A stretch of DNA of 64,000 nt from Actinomadura atramentaria DSM 43919 (GCF_000381885.1 NZ_KB907210.1:506104-570103), one strand, 5' to 3'. Counted from the stretch's first letter, positions 1 through 8,427 are shown. Numbers and translations: made by a program. The notes: a model not told the origin generated them from the sequence alone.

Positions 1-2
1 CT

Positions 3-452
3 CCTTCCGACCGGAAGGAGGCGTACAAGAGGCTGCGCGAGAAGCAGGCCGCCGAGCGCGCCCGGGCACGCGAGGGCATGGCGCGCGGGGAGGAGAAGTT
101 CCTCCTCAAGCGCGACAAGGGACCGGTGCGGCGGCTCGCCCGCGACTACGTCGACTCGCGGCGCACCATCGGCTCGTACCTGATGTACGTGCTGTTCGCG
201 ATCATCGTGCTGAGCCTGCTGCCGATCCCGGCGGCCCGGCTGTTCGGCCTGCTCGCGCCGCCGGTGCTGCTCGTCGCGGTGTTCATCGAGGGGTTCGTCC
301 TCAGCACGGGCGTCAAGCGGATCGCCGCGGCCAAGTACCCGGACGAGAGCACCAAGGGCATCGGCATGTACGCGGCCCTGCGCGCGATGCAGATCCGGCG
401 GCTGCGGCAGCCCCCGCCGCAGGTCAAGCTCGGCGAGCGGCCCACCGCCTGA
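3..452 (+). CDS. DUF3043 family membrane protein, 3' part
   Basis: This reading frame is open from base 3, so the gene starts upstream of the window. The visible part is 149 codons. It begins with a highly charged Lys/Arg/Glu segment (KEAYKRLREKQAAERARARE), then reads RDYVDSRRTIGSYL, then has two hydrophobic helices separated by a short turn (roughly 178-300), and ends in a basic tail. The charged head, the RDYVDSRRT block and the twin helices are the pattern of the actinobacterial DUF3043 family, whose role is unknown. The ATG at 78 is inside the charged head and is probably not the start. Family members sit near cobS in other actinobacteria, as here. Function unknown; the family call is fairly sure. 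Confidence 0.8.
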   Translation, partial: PSDRKEAYKRLREKQAAERARAREGMARGEEKFLLKRDKGPVRRLARDYVDSRRTIGSYLMYVLFAIIVLSLLPIPAARLFGLLAPPVLLVAVFIEGFVLSTGVKRIAAAKYPDESTKGIGMYAALRAMQIRRLRQPPPQVKLGERPTA

Positions 453-475
453 CCGGGCCCGCCCCGCGCCCGGTC

Positions 476-481
476 TAGGGT
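476..481 (+). promoter_or_regulatory. -10 box of the aldo/keto reductase gene
   Basis: TAGGGT ends 8 nt before the ATG at 490, and no Shine-Dalgarno sequence fits in between. The mRNA is therefore probably leaderless or nearly so. This is inferred from spacing only. Confidence 0.45.
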
Positions 482-489
482 CTCCGATC

Positions 490-1491
490 ATGGAGTTCCG
501 ACACCTGGGCCGAAGCGGCCTGAAGATCAGCGAGATCGCGTACGGCAACTGGCTCACCCACGGCTCGCAGGTCGAGGAGGACGCCGCCCGCGCGTGCGTG
601 GCGGAGGCCCTCGACCAGGGCGTCACCACGTTCGACACCGCCGACACCTACGCCGGGACGCGCGCCGAGGAAGTGCTCGGCCGCGCCCTCACCGGCCAGC
701 GCCGCGAGGGCCTGGAGATCTTCACCAAGGTGTACTGGCCGACCGGTCCCGGGCCCAACGACCGGGGCCTGTCCCGCAAGCACGTCTTCGAGTCGATCCA
801 AGGTTCGCTGCGGCGGCTCGGCACCGACTACGTCGACCTCTACCAGGCGCACCGGTTCGACTACGCGACGCCGCTGGAGGAGACGCTGCGCGCGTTCGAC
901 GACCTCGTCCGGCAGGGCAAGGTGCTGTACGTCGGCGTCTCGGAATGGCGCGCCGAGGAGATCGAGCGGGCGCTGAAGATCGCCGACGAGATGGGCTTCG
1001 ACCGGATCGTCTCCAGCCAGCCCCAGTACTCGATGCTGTGGCGGGTCATCGAGGACGAGGTCGTCCCGCTGTGCGAGCGGGAGGGCATCGGGCAGATCGT
1101 CTGGTCCCCCATCGCGCAGGGCGTCCTCACCGGCAAGTACCTGCCGGGGACGCCGCCGCCCGCCGGGTCGCGCGCCACCGACGAGAAGGGCGGCGCCGAC
1201 TTCGTCCGCCGCCTGCTCGACGACGACGTGCTCACCCGCGTGCAGGAGCTCAAGCCCATCGCCGCCGACCTCGGGCTCAGCATGGCGCAGCTCGCCGTCG
1301 CGTGGACGCTGCAGAACCCGAACGTGTCCGCCGCGATCATCGGCGCGTCGCGGCCCGAGCAGGTGCGCGACAACGTGAAGGCCGCCGGGGTCAAGCTCGA
1401 CGCCGACGTCCTCGCGCGCATCGACGACGTGCTCGGCCCGGTCGTCGTGCGCGACCCCGCCAAGACCGTCAGCCCGCGCCGCCGCCCCTGA
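490..1491 (+). CDS. Aldo/keto reductase (KCNAB/YghZ-like)
   Basis: A 333-residue cytosolic NADPH-dependent oxidoreductase with a TIM-barrel fold. It opens with MEFRHLGRSGLKISEIAYG, the usual first strand of the family. Catalytic tetrad positions are visible: Asp and Tyr in FDTADTYAG (about residues 48-56), a Lys in IFTKVYW (about 80), and His in YQAHRFD (about 122). The C-terminal cofactor segment reads IIGASRPEQVRDN, as in the voltage-gated K+ channel beta-subunit branch. The substrate cannot be read from sequence; aldehydes and ketones are typical. The gene stands alone, 37 nt after the DUF3043 gene, and ends in a strong hairpin shared with the convergent gene. The ATG at 490 is chosen because a -10 box lies just upstream and the conserved N-terminus starts there. 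Confidence 0.9.
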   Translation: MEFRHLGRSGLKISEIAYGNWLTHGSQVEEDAARACVAEALDQGVTTFDTADTYAGTRAEEVLGRALTGQRREGLEIFTKVYWPTGPGPNDRGLSRKHVFESIQGSLRRLGTDYVDLYQAHRFDYATPLEETLRAFDDLVRQGKVLYVGVSEWRAEEIERALKIADEMGFDRIVSSQPQYSMLWRVIEDEVVPLCEREGIGQIVWSPIAQGVLTGKYLPGTPPPAGSRATDEKGGADFVRRLLDDDVLTRVQELKPIAADLGLSMAQLAVAWTLQNPNVSAAIIGASRPEQVRDNVKAAGVKLDADVLARIDDVLGPVVVRDPAKTVSPRRRP

Positions 1492-1497
1492 CGCGCG

Positions 1498-1537
1498 CCG
1501 CGTCCCCGGCCGGACGGGCGTCCGGCCGGGGACGCGG
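1498..1537. terminator. Bidirectional terminator hairpin, 18-bp stem
   Basis: A perfect 18-bp inverted repeat (1498-1515 and 1520-1537) with a GGGC loop fills the gap between two convergent genes. The right arm ends one base before the stop codon of the minus-strand gene. There is no long U tract, as is usual in actinomycetes. Confidence 0.85.
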
Positions 1538-1732
1538 TCACGTCGGCTCGTCCAGGGCCAGCGCGGCGACCTTCGCGTCGTCGTCCAGCAGCACCGCGCG
1601 CGTCGCACCGTCCGCCCGCAGCGCGCGCCAGTTCTCGCCGAGCCACGATTCGGCGTCCGACCGGGTCGGGAACGTCTCCTCGACGGTCTCGTCCGCCCCG
1701 TCCGCCCGTTCCAGCTTCCAGCTCCAGGCCAT
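1538..1732 (-). CDS. Small conserved actinobacterial protein, unknown function
   Basis: A 64-residue acidic protein beginning MAWSWKLERADG and containing ESWLGENWRALRADG. It has no signal peptide or membrane segment. The Trp-rich start, the (D/E)SWLGE..W centre and the strand-like VLLDDD end match a family of small actinobacterial hypothetical proteins that I recognise by pattern, not by function. GGAGG lies 9 nt before the ATG, a slightly long spacing. The gene is monocistronic, divergent from cobU and convergent with the aldo/keto reductase. Confidence 0.7.
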   Translation of the reverse strand: MAWSWKLERADGADETVEETFPTRSDAESWLGENWRALRADGATRAVLLDDDAKVAALALDEPT

Positions 1733-1856
1733 CGCGCGCCGCCTCCGCTCGATCGGTCTCGTCGGTCGGAGCCGAGTTTATGGCTCTTTCGGGCGGCCGC
1801 CCCGTCCCGCGCCGGTCCCCCGGCCGACGAATCGCCCCTTACAGTCTGTTCTCGCT

Positions 1857-2804
1857 ATGGACATCGACATTCTCGGAGACGCCGCGGCGGGCGGATGGCC
1901 TGCGGCGGGGTGCCGGTGCGCGTCGTGCGCCGCGCTGCGGCGGGACGGGCGGGGCGCGGCGGCGTTGCGCGTGCTCGTGGACGGGGTTCCGCTGGACGCG
2001 CTGCCCCGGCGCGACGTGGCCGGGGGGTTCGAGGCGACCGCGCCGGACGGGTCCGTCCTGCTCGTCGCGGCCAGGCCCGGGGACGCGCCCGAGCCCTCGG
2101 CGGGGGTCCGGTACTCCGCCGTCCTGCTCGATCTCGTCGGACGTCCTGAGCATCTGGGTCGGCTGCGGCGTGCGGGCGCGGTCGGTCCCGCCACCCGCGT
2201 CCACGCCGTCCACCTGGACCACCGGACGCGCTCCCGCGCCGAACTCGACCGCCTGCTGCGCCACTGGCTCGCGCCCGTCGACGGGCCGCACCGGACGCTG
2301 CTGCTCGGCGGCTCGCGCTCCGGCAAGTCGCGCGAGGCCGAGCTGCGGCTGGCCGCCGAACCCGCCGTGACCTATGTCGCGACCGGCCGCGACGGCGCGG
2401 GCGACGCGGAGTGGGCGGCGCGGATCGCCGCGCACCGCGAGCGCCGCCCCGCGTGGTGGACGACGGTCGAGACGAACGACGTCGCCGCCGTCCTGCGCGC
2501 GGCGCGCGGCGCGGTGCTCGTGGACGGCCTCGGCTCGTGGCTGACGGGCGCCATCGACGCGGCGGACGGCTGGTCGGACCCGGCCCGCGCCGCCGCGCCG
2601 CGCGTCGCGGACCTGGTCGCGGCCTGGCGGGAGACGGCGGCGCGGGTCGTGGCGGTCAGCGACGAGGTGGGCCTGTCGGTGGTGCCCGCGACGGCGTCCG
2701 GGCGGGCGTTCCGCGACCTGCTCGGGGAGCTGAACCGGCGGCTGGCGGCCGAGTCGGAGGACGCGGCGCTGGTCGTCGCGGGCCGCGTGCTGGACCTGCC
2801 GTGA
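1857..2804 (+). CDS. cobU: Adenosylcobinamide kinase/guanylyltransferase CobU (CobP)
   Basis: Bifunctional enzyme that phosphorylates adenosylcobinamide and then adds GMP to give adenosylcobinamide-GDP, the nucleotide-loop branch of cobalamin synthesis. The protein has 315 residues, about 130 more than E. coli CobU. The CobU domain starts near residue 147 with the P-loop GGSRSGKS (151-158). It continues with YVATG, AHRERRP (the His of this motif is the guanylylated residue in CobU), VDGLGSWL and VSDEVGLSVVPATASGR. Residues 1-135 look like a shortened metallo-beta-lactamase-type domain: LGDAAAGGWPAAGCRCASCA at the start and VHAVHLDH near 116-122. A TACAGT box (1840-1845) lies 11 nt before the ATG. 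The stop codon overlaps the GTG of cobS, so the two are translationally coupled. Confidence 0.9.
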   Translation: MDIDILGDAAAGGWPAAGCRCASCAALRRDGRGAAALRVLVDGVPLDALPRRDVAGGFEATAPDGSVLLVAARPGDAPEPSAGVRYSAVLLDLVGRPEHLGRLRRAGAVGPATRVHAVHLDHRTRSRAELDRLLRHWLAPVDGPHRTLLLGGSRSGKSREAELRLAAEPAVTYVATGRDGAGDAEWAARIAAHRERRPAWWTTVETNDVAAVLRAARGAVLVDGLGSWLTGAIDAADGWSDPARAAAPRVADLVAAWRETAARVVAVSDEVGLSVVPATASGRAFRDLLGELNRRLAAESEDAALVVAGRVLDLP

Positions 2805-3556
2805 TCGCGGGCCTGCGGCTGGCGGTGACGCTGCTGACCGTCGTCCCGCTCCGCGCCGACCGCGTGGACCGCGCGACGGCCCGGACGGCGATGCTCGCCG
2901 CCCCCCTGGTCGGCCTGATCCCGGGAACGGCCGCGGCGGCGGCGTTGCTTCTGGCGGACCTGGCCGGACTGTCCCGCCTTTTGGGCGCATTCCTCGCGAT
3001 CAGCGCAATGGCGGCCGTCACCCGAGCCCTCCACCTGGACGGCCTGGCGGACCTAGCGGACGGCCTCGGCAGCGCCAAACCCGCCGAAGAGGCCCTGGCC
3101 ATCATGAAGAAGTCCGACATCGGCCCCTTCGGCGTAGTAACACTGATCTTGACACTCGGAATACAAGCAACGGCACTGGCCACAGCACCAACCCGGGAAA
3201 CTGCGGCGACAGCAGCCTTGGTAGCGGCGATGGCAGGCCGCCTAGCCCTCCCGTGGGCTTGCAGAACGGGCGTCCCATCAGCACGGCCGAGCGGCCTAGG
3301 AGCCCTGGTAGCCGAAACAGTCCGACCGAGAGCCGCCTACGCGGTAACCGCAGCAGGGCTCACGGCCGCAGCTCTCATCGGCCTTGCAACAGGCCACCCG
3401 ATCAAAACGGCCCTAGCAGTGGCAGCGGCAACAGTGGCGACCCTGGCCGTCCTGACTCACACCCGCAAACGCCTAGGCGGCATCACCGGTGACGTACTAG
3501 GCGCCCTAGTGGAAATAGCAACGACAACAGCACTGGTAGTACAAGCAGCGCACTAG
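2801..3556 (+). CDS. cobS: Cobalamin synthase CobS
   Basis: Integral membrane enzyme (251 residues) joining adenosylcobinamide-GDP and alpha-ribazole (5'-phosphate) to give adenosylcobalamin (5'-phosphate). The family hallmark ALHLDGLADLADGLG is at about residues 79-93, followed by IMKKSDIGPFGV. Several hydrophobic helices fill the rest, and GGITGDVLGA near the C-terminus is also conserved. The GTG start overlaps the cobU stop as GTGA. CobT and CobC are not in the window. The second half of the gene has visibly lower GC and many A-ending codons (CTA, GTA, ACA), unlike cobU or pepA: by hand count, 3121-3180 is 34/60 GC and 3481-3540 is 32/60 GC. The protein motifs remain intact. Confidence 0.93.
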   Translation: MIAGLRLAVTLLTVVPLRADRVDRATARTAMLAAPLVGLIPGTAAAAALLLADLAGLSRLLGAFLAISAMAAVTRALHLDGLADLADGLGSAKPAEEALAIMKKSDIGPFGVVTLILTLGIQATALATAPTRETAATAALVAAMAGRLALPWACRTGVPSARPSGLGALVAETVRPRAAYAVTAAGLTAAALIGLATGHPIKTALAVAAATVATLAVLTHTRKRLGGITGDVLGALVEIATTTALVVQAAH

Positions 3557-3609
3557 AAAAACCCTCGTAGAAAAAACGAGAACACGAACCACCCACACCA
3601 GCAAAAGGG

Positions 3610-3700
3610 GGTCACCCGCGCGCGCACGGCCGCGAGCCGCCAGGCGAGCGGCCGGGCGCGCGCAGCGCGGAGGATGCACCGCAGCGGAGCGCTAGCGGAG
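3610..3700 (-). repeat. Dispersed intergenic repeat, copy A (inverted)
   Basis: Read on the minus strand this stretch contains CGCCCGGCCGCTCGC followed by CTCGCGGCCGTGCGCGC. Near-identical words occur at 30,098-30,162 and 12,912-12,962 and, shorter, at 8,377-8,412. It is non-coding and precedes the terminator-like modules described next. Confidence 0.65.
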
Positions 3701-3701
3701 T

Positions 3702-3752
3702 GAGGATGCATCCTCCGCGCCGCGGGGGGGTGTGGGGGGTCGTCCCCCCACA
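3702..3752. terminator. Palindrome plus G/C hairpin module, copy 1
   Basis: The module starts with the perfect 14-bp palindrome GAGGATGCATCCTC (3702-3715), then a G tract, then a hairpin with a 9-bp stem (TGTGGGGGG, 3731-3739, pairing with 3744-3752) and the loop TCGT. It lies downstream of cobS and is followed by a second copy. Near-identical modules occur at 30,571-30,620 and, inverted, at 30,020-30,055. It probably terminates cobS transcription; that role is inferred. Confidence 0.6.
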
Positions 3753-3760
3753 AGCAACAC

Positions 3761-3828
3761 AGCGGAGCGCCAGCGGAGCGAGGATGCATGCTCCGCGCCG
3801 CGGGGGGTGTGGGGGGTCGCCCCCCCAC
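3761..3828. repeat. Palindrome plus G/C hairpin module, copy 2 (direct duplicate)
   Basis: This is a direct repeat of about 3681-3751: AGCGGAGCGCCAGCGGAGCG, then GAGGATGCATGCTCC, then CGCGCCGCGGGGGG and a second hairpin (GTGGGGGG, 3809-3816, pairing with 3821-3828). The palindrome has decayed by one base. The module ends 17 nt before the pepA start codon, so any pepA promoter -35 region falls inside it. Confidence 0.65.
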
Positions 3829-3832
3829 CCAC

Positions 3833-3838
3833 TAACAT
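3833..3838 (+). promoter_or_regulatory. -10 box of pepA
   Basis: TAACAT is followed by 7 nt and then the GTG at 3846, with no ribosome binding site possible, so pepA is probably leaderless. The usual -35 position falls in the G-rich hairpin of the repeat module. Confidence 0.5.
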
Positions 3839-3845
3839 CTGCTAC

Positions 3846-5327
3846 GTGACCAGCATCAGCCTTGCCAGTGAAGCTCCCGCAGACCTCGACGTCGACGCGA
3901 TCGTCATCGGCGTCTCCTCCGACCCGTCGGGGGTGCGCCCGGGCGGGCACCCGCTGGCGGCCGCGCTCGACGAGGCGCTGGGCGGCCGGCTGGCGGCGGG
4001 CCTGTCGGCGCTGGGCGCGACGGGCGAGGCGGGTGAGCTGACCCGGCTGCCGACGCTCGGCGCGGTCCCGGCGAAGGTCGTCGTCGCGGCGGGCCTGGGC
4101 GGCACGCCGGACGCCGAGGCGCTGCGCCGGGCGGCGGGCGCGGCGGTGCGTTCGCTGGCGGGCACGGGCCGCGTGCTGGTGGCGCTCCCGGCCGGGACGC
4201 CGGCGGAGACCGAGGCGGTGGCGCTGGGCGCGCTGCTCGGCGCGTACGCGTTCACGACGTACCGGACGGGCGAGGCCAAGAGCCCGGTCGCGGAGGTCAT
4301 CGTGGCGGGCGGCGCGGACCACGGCGCGGCGGTGGACCGCGCGCGGACGCTGGCCGGTTCGGTCGCGCTGGTCCGCGACCTGGTGAACACCCCGCCGTCC
4401 GACCTCGTCCCGGACGACTTCGCGCGGATCGCGCGGCAGGTCGCCGAGGACGGCGGCCTCGCGATCGAGGTCTTGGACGAGAAGGAGCTGGCCGAGGGCG
4501 GTTTCGGCGGCCTGACCGGCGTCGGCCAGGGTTCGGTGAACCCGCCGCGCCTGGTCCGCGTCGCCTACACGCACCCGGACGCGACGCGCACGCTGGCGCT
4601 GGTCGGCAAGGGCATCACGTTCGACTCGGGCGGCCTGTCGCTGAAGCCCGCCGACGCGATGGACTGGATGAAGTCCGACATGGGCGGCGCGGCGGCGGTG
4701 CTGGGCGCGCTGCGGTCGATCGCGGAGTTGAAGCCCGCCGTCAACGTCGTCGGCTACATGGCGATGGCCGAGAACATGCCGAGCGGCAGCGCGCAGCGCC
4801 CGTCCGACGTGCTGACGATCTACGGCGGCACGACCGTCGAGGTGCTGAACACCGACGCCGAGGGCCGCCTGGTCCTGGCCGACGCGCTGGTCCGCGCCGC
4901 CGAGGACGGCCCCGACCTGATCGTGGACGTCGCGACGCTGACGGGCGCGCAGCTCGTCGCGCTCGGCACCCGCACGACGGGCGTCATGGCCAACGAGGAC
5001 GCCGTCCGCGAGGGCGTGGTGGACGCCGCGACGCGCGCGGGCGAGGCCGCGTGGGGCATGCCGCTGCCCGCCGAGCTGCGCAAGGGCCTGGACTCGCCCG
5101 TCGCGGACCTCGCCAACATCAGCGGCGAGCGCTGGGGCGGGATGCTGGTCGCGGGCGTGTTCCTGAAGGAGTTCGTGCCGGACGGCGTCCGCTGGGCGCA
5201 TCTGGACATCGCCGGGCCGTCGTTCCACAAGGGCGAGCCCTACGGCTACACCCCGAAGGGCGGCACCGGCGCCGCGACGCGTACGTTGGTGCAGATCGCG
5301 GAGGACATGGCCGCCGGGAACCTGTGA
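3846..5327 (+). CDS. pepA: Leucyl aminopeptidase, M17 family (PepA)
   Basis: Cytosolic, di-metal (Zn/Mn) exopeptidase that removes N-terminal residues from peptides, 493 residues. The N-terminal half is the macro-like domain of M17. The C-terminal half holds the catalytic motifs: VGKGITFDSGGLSLKP (Lys and Asp ligands), MKSDMGGAAAV, and the signature NTDAEGRLVLADAL (Asp and Glu metal ligands, Arg catalytic). GTG 3846 is chosen because the longer frame upstream runs through the repeat module and because a -10 box sits directly before it. Neighbours are cobS upstream and lpdA downstream on the same strand, as in other actinobacteria. Confidence 0.95.
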   Translation: MTSISLASEAPADLDVDAIVIGVSSDPSGVRPGGHPLAAALDEALGGRLAAGLSALGATGEAGELTRLPTLGAVPAKVVVAAGLGGTPDAEALRRAAGAAVRSLAGTGRVLVALPAGTPAETEAVALGALLGAYAFTTYRTGEAKSPVAEVIVAGGADHGAAVDRARTLAGSVALVRDLVNTPPSDLVPDDFARIARQVAEDGGLAIEVLDEKELAEGGFGGLTGVGQGSVNPPRLVRVAYTHPDATRTLALVGKGITFDSGGLSLKPADAMDWMKSDMGGAAAVLGALRSIAELKPAVNVVGYMAMAENMPSGSAQRPSDVLTIYGGTTVEVLNTDAEGRLVLADALVRAAEDGPDLIVDVATLTGAQLVALGTRTTGVMANEDAVREGVVDAATRAGEAAWGMPLPAELRKGLDSPVADLANISGERWGGMLVAGVFLKEFVPDGVRWAHLDIAGPSFHKGEPYGYTPKGGTGAATRTLVQIAEDMAAGNL

Positions 5328-5423
5328 GGCGTCCGGCGGAACGGTCCGGTGACACGGTTCCGGTGCCGCGCGACCTGACGAGCGCATAGGTTGAGCGCGG
5401 AAACCGGGAGAAGAGGGGACTTC

Positions 5424-6809
5424 GTGGCCGACGGCGCCTACGACATCGTCGTCCTGGGCGGTGGGAGCGGGGGCTACGCGTGCGCGCTGCGCGCCGCGGA
5501 GCTGGGCCGCACCGTCGCGCTGGTCGAGCGCGACGCGCTCGGCGGCACGTGCCTGAACCGCGGCTGCATCCCGACCAAGGCGCTGCTGCACGCGGCGGAG
5601 GTCGCGGACCAGACGCGCGAGGCCGCCGCCGTGGGCGTGCGCGCGGTGTTCGAGGGCGTCGACATCGACGCGGTCCACGCCTACAAGGACCGGGTCGTCG
5701 CCACGACGGTCAAGGGCCTGACCGGGCTGATCCGCTCGCGCGGCATCGAGATCGTGCCGGGCACGGGACGGCTGACCGGGCCGACGACCGTCGCGGTCTC
5801 CGGCCCGGACGGCGAGCGGACGCTGACCGGTCGGCATGTGGTGCTGGCCACCGGTTCCGAGCCGCGCGCGGTGCCGGGCGTCGAGGTCGACGGCGAGCGG
5901 ATCATCACCAGCGACCACGCGCTGCGGCTCGGGAAGGTCCCCGCCTCGGTGATCGTGCTCGGCGGCGGCGTCATCGGCGTCGAGTTCGCCAGCGTCTGGC
6001 GGTCGTTCGGCGCGGACGTCACGATCGTCGAGGCCCTCCCCCACCTGCTGCCGCTGGAGGAGGAGTCGTCCTCCGCGCGGCTGGAGCGCGCGTTCCGCAG
6101 GCGCGGGATCGCGTTCCGCACGGGCGCGCGCCTGTCGGAGGTGCGGCCCACGCCCGGCGGCGTCTCGGCCGTCCTCGCGGACGGCTCCGCCATCGACGCG
6201 GAGCTGATGCTCGTCGCGGTCGGCCGCGCCCCGGTCACCGACGGACTGGGGCTGGACGCGGCGGGCGTCGCGACCGAACGCGGGTTCGTCGTCGTCGACG
6301 GGCACTGCCGCACGAGCGTCCCCACGATCTCGGCGGTCGGCGACCTGGTCGCCACGCCGCAGCTCGCGCACGTCGGATTCGCCGAGGGAATCCTCGTCGC
6401 CGAACGGCTCGGCGGGCTCGACCCGCGGCCGATCGACTACGACGGCGTTCCCCGCATCACCTACTCCGCGCCCGAGGTCGCCTCGGTGGGACTCACCACC
6501 AGGGCGGCCAGGGAGCGCGGCTACGAGGTCGACGAGGTGGCCTACGACCTCGCCGGCAACCCCCGGAGCAAGATCCTCGGGACGCAGGGCGAGGTCAAGG
6601 TCATCGCCGCCGTCGGCGGTCCCGTCCTCGGCGTCCACATGGTCGGCGCGCGTGTCGGCGAACTCATCGCGGAGGGACAGCTCATCTACAACTGGGAAGC
6701 CCTGCCCGGCGAGGTCGCCTCGCTGATCCATCCCCATCCGACCCAGTCCGAAGCGGTCGGCGAGGCACACCTGGCGCTCGCCGGCAAGCCATTGCACGTG
6801 CGCGGCTGA
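5424..6809 (+). CDS. lpdA: Dihydrolipoyl dehydrogenase (E3)
   Basis: FAD flavoprotein that reoxidises the dihydrolipoyl group of 2-oxoacid dehydrogenase complexes, passing electrons to NAD+. It has 461 residues. The FAD-binding GGGSGG motif is near residue 12, the redox-active disulfide is in [17 protein letters not shown] (about 41-57), the NAD-binding GGGVIGVEF is mid-protein, and the dimer-interface catalytic pair is in [14 protein letters not shown] (His and Glu) near the end. A TAGGTT box lies at 5387-5392 and a purine-rich ribosome site (AGAAGAGGGG) precedes the GTG at 5424. The upstream in-frame TTG at 5391 lies inside the -10 box and is rejected as the start. sucB follows after 37 nt, so the two are likely co-transcribed. 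Confidence 0.93.
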   Translation: MADGAYDIVVLGGGSGGYACALRAAELGRTVALVERDALGGTCLNRGCIPTKALLHAAEVADQTREAAAVGVRAVFEGVDIDAVHAYKDRVVATTVKGLTGLIRSRGIEIVPGTGRLTGPTTVAVSGPDGERTLTGRHVVLATGSEPRAVPGVEVDGERIITSDHALRLGKVPASVIVLGGGVIGVEFASVWRSFGADVTIVEALPHLLPLEEESSSARLERAFRRRGIAFRTGARLSEVRPTPGGVSAVLADGSAIDAELMLVAVGRAPVTDGLGLDAAGVATERGFVVVDGHCRTSVPTISAVGDLVATPQLAHVGFAEGILVAERLGGLDPRPIDYDGVPRITYSAPEVASVGLTTRAARERGYEVDEVAYDLAGNPRSKILGTQGEVKVIAAVGGPVLGVHMVGARVGELIAEGQLIYNWEALPGEVASLIHPHPTQSEAVGEAHLALAGKPLHVRG

Positions 6810-6846
6810 ACGCCGGCACAGTATTTCGAAGGAGTCGCTGAGAGCC

Positions 6847-8310
6847 ATGCCGGTCTCCGTCACCATGCCCCAGCTCGGCGAGAGCGTCACCGAGGGCACT
6901 GTCACCCGCTGGTTGAAGAAGGAGGGTGAGCGCGTCGAGACCGACGAGCCGCTTCTCGAAGTGTCGACCGACAAGGTCGACACCGAGATCCCCTCGCCCG
7001 CCTCGGGCATCCTGACCAGCATCACCGTCGCCGAGGACGAGACCGTCGAGGTCGGCGCGGAACTCGCGGTCATCGGCGACGAGGGCGACGCCCCGGCCGG
7101 CGGCGGCGCGCCCGCCGCCGAGCAGGCCGCGCCGCCCGCCCCGCCCGCGCCGGAGCCGACGCCCGAGCCCGAGCCGGCGCCCGCCGCGCAGCAGGCCCCG
7201 CCGCCGTCGGCGTGGCCGCCCGCGCAGCCCGCCGCGCCCGAGCCCGCCCCGGCCGCCGAGCGGCCCGCCCCCGCGCCCGCGCCCGCCCCCGCTCCGGCCC
7301 CGGCTCCGGCCGCGCCGCGGCAGGAGGCCCCGGCGCAGCCCGCGGGCGAGGGCCCGTACGTGACGCCGCTGGTGCGCAAGCTCGCGTCCGAGCACGGCGT
7401 CGACCTGAACGCCGTCGAGGGCACCGGCGTCGGCGGACGCATCCGCAAGCAGGACGTGCTGGAGGCCGCCCGCGCCAAGCAGGCCCAGCCCGCGCCGTCC
7501 GCGCCCGCCGCCGCCCCCGCCGCGCAGCCCGCGGCGCCCGCCCCGGCCCCGGCCGCCACGGCCGCGCCCGCCGAGCAGCTCGCGCTGCGCGGCAAGACCG
7601 AGAAGATGAGCCGCATCCGGCAGACGATCGCCCGCCGGATGGTCGAGTCGCTGCAGGTCTCGGCGCAGCTCACCACGGTCGTCGAGGTGGACGTCACCAG
7701 GATCGCCCGGCTGCGGGACCGCGCCAAGGCCGACTTCCTCGCCCGCGAGGGCGTGAAGCTGTCGTTCCTGCCGTTCTTCGCGCTGGCGGCGATCGAGGCG
7801 CTGAAGACGCACCCGAAGGTCAACGCCGTCATCAACAGCGAGACCAACGAGGTCACCTACCACGACGTCGAGAACCTCGGCATCGCGGTGGACGTGCCCG
7901 AGCGCGGCCTGATGGTCCCGGTGATCCACAACGCGGGCCAGCTCAACCTGGGCGGCCTCGCGCAGCGGATCGCGGACGTCGCCGAGCGGACCCGCACCAA
8001 CAAGGTCAGCCCGGACGAGCTGGCGGGCGGGACGTTCACGCTCACCAACACCGGCAGCCGCGGCGCGCTGTTCGACACGCCGATCCTGAACCAGCCGCAG
8101 GTCGGCATGCTCGGCACCGGCTCGGTCGTCAAGCGCCCCGCCGTCATCGACGACCCGGCGCTCGGCGAGGTCATCGCCGTCCGGTCGATGGTCTACCTGG
8201 CGCTGACCTACGACCACCGCCTCATCGACGGCGCCGACGCGGCCCGCTTCCTCGGGACGATCAAGCACCGCCTGGAGGAGGGCAACTTCGAGGCCGACCT
8301 GGGCCTCTGA
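6847..8310 (+). CDS. sucB: 2-oxoglutarate dehydrogenase E2, dihydrolipoyl acyltransferase
   Basis: E2 core enzyme (487 residues) that accepts the acyl group on lipoyl-lysine and passes it to CoA. Domains in order: one lipoyl domain (1-80) with the modified Lys43 in STDKVDTE; a Pro/Ala-rich flexible linker (about 85-165); the E3-binding domain [18 protein letters not shown] to [10 protein letters not shown] (about 172-208); a second Pro/Ala linker; and the acyltransferase domain (about 245-487) with catalytic His and Asp in [12 protein letters not shown]. Whether the complex uses 2-oxoglutarate or also pyruvate cannot be told, since actinobacterial E2 proteins can serve both. A GAAGGAG site precedes the ATG. 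LipB and LipA, which lipoylate it, are encoded 1.5-3 kb downstream. Confidence 0.93.
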   Translation: MPVSVTMPQLGESVTEGTVTRWLKKEGERVETDEPLLEVSTDKVDTEIPSPASGILTSITVAEDETVEVGAELAVIGDEGDAPAGGGAPAAEQAAPPAPPAPEPTPEPEPAPAAQQAPPPSAWPPAQPAAPEPAPAAERPAPAPAPAPAPAPAPAAPRQEAPAQPAGEGPYVTPLVRKLASEHGVDLNAVEGTGVGGRIRKQDVLEAARAKQAQPAPSAPAAAPAAQPAAPAPAPAATAAPAEQLALRGKTEKMSRIRQTIARRMVESLQVSAQLTTVVEVDVTRIARLRDRAKADFLAREGVKLSFLPFFALAAIEALKTHPKVNAVINSETNEVTYHDVENLGIAVDVPERGLMVPVIHNAGQLNLGGLAQRIADVAERTRTNKVSPDELAGGTFTLTNTGSRGALFDTPILNQPQVGMLGTGSVVKRPAVIDDPALGEVIAVRSMVYLALTYDHRLIDGADAARFLGTIKHRLEEGNFEADLGL

Positions 8311-8324
8311 CCTTCCGCGACACG

Positions 8325-8367
8325 AGCGGCCCCGCCACCCCCTCTCCGAGGGAGCGGCGGGGCCGCT
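8325..8367 (+). terminator. Terminator of lpdA-sucB
   Basis: A perfect 12-bp stem (8325-8336 with 8356-8367, AGCGGCCCCGCC) begins 14 nt after the sucB stop codon. Its 19-nt loop contains a smaller CCCTC/GAGGG stem. Confidence 0.85.
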
Positions 8368-8376
8368 TCATCGCAG

Positions 8377-8412
8377 CGCCCGCCCGCCCGCGCGCGCCAG
8401 CGAGCGGCCGGG
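8377..8412 (-). repeat. Dispersed intergenic repeat, copy D (short, inverted)
   Basis: On the minus strand this reads CCCGGCCGCTCGCTGGCGCG, matching the core of the repeat at 30,098-30,162. It lies between the sucB terminator and a convergent small gene. The match is short, so membership in the family is likely but not certain. Confidence 0.5.
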
Positions 8413-8427
8413 TGCCCCTCTTTCAGG

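Noticed and set aside
1733..1856. Cobalamin riboswitch before cobU
   Set aside because: The 124-bp gap has no B12-box-like sequence, and the -10 box lies 11 nt from the ATG, leaving no room for a riboswitch leader.
3612..7856. Very long minus-strand open frame (over 1400 codons) opposite pepA, lpdA and sucB
   Set aside because: It is a high-GC antisense shadow; the plus-strand genes have clear catalytic motifs and start sites, while the shadow has low-complexity composition.
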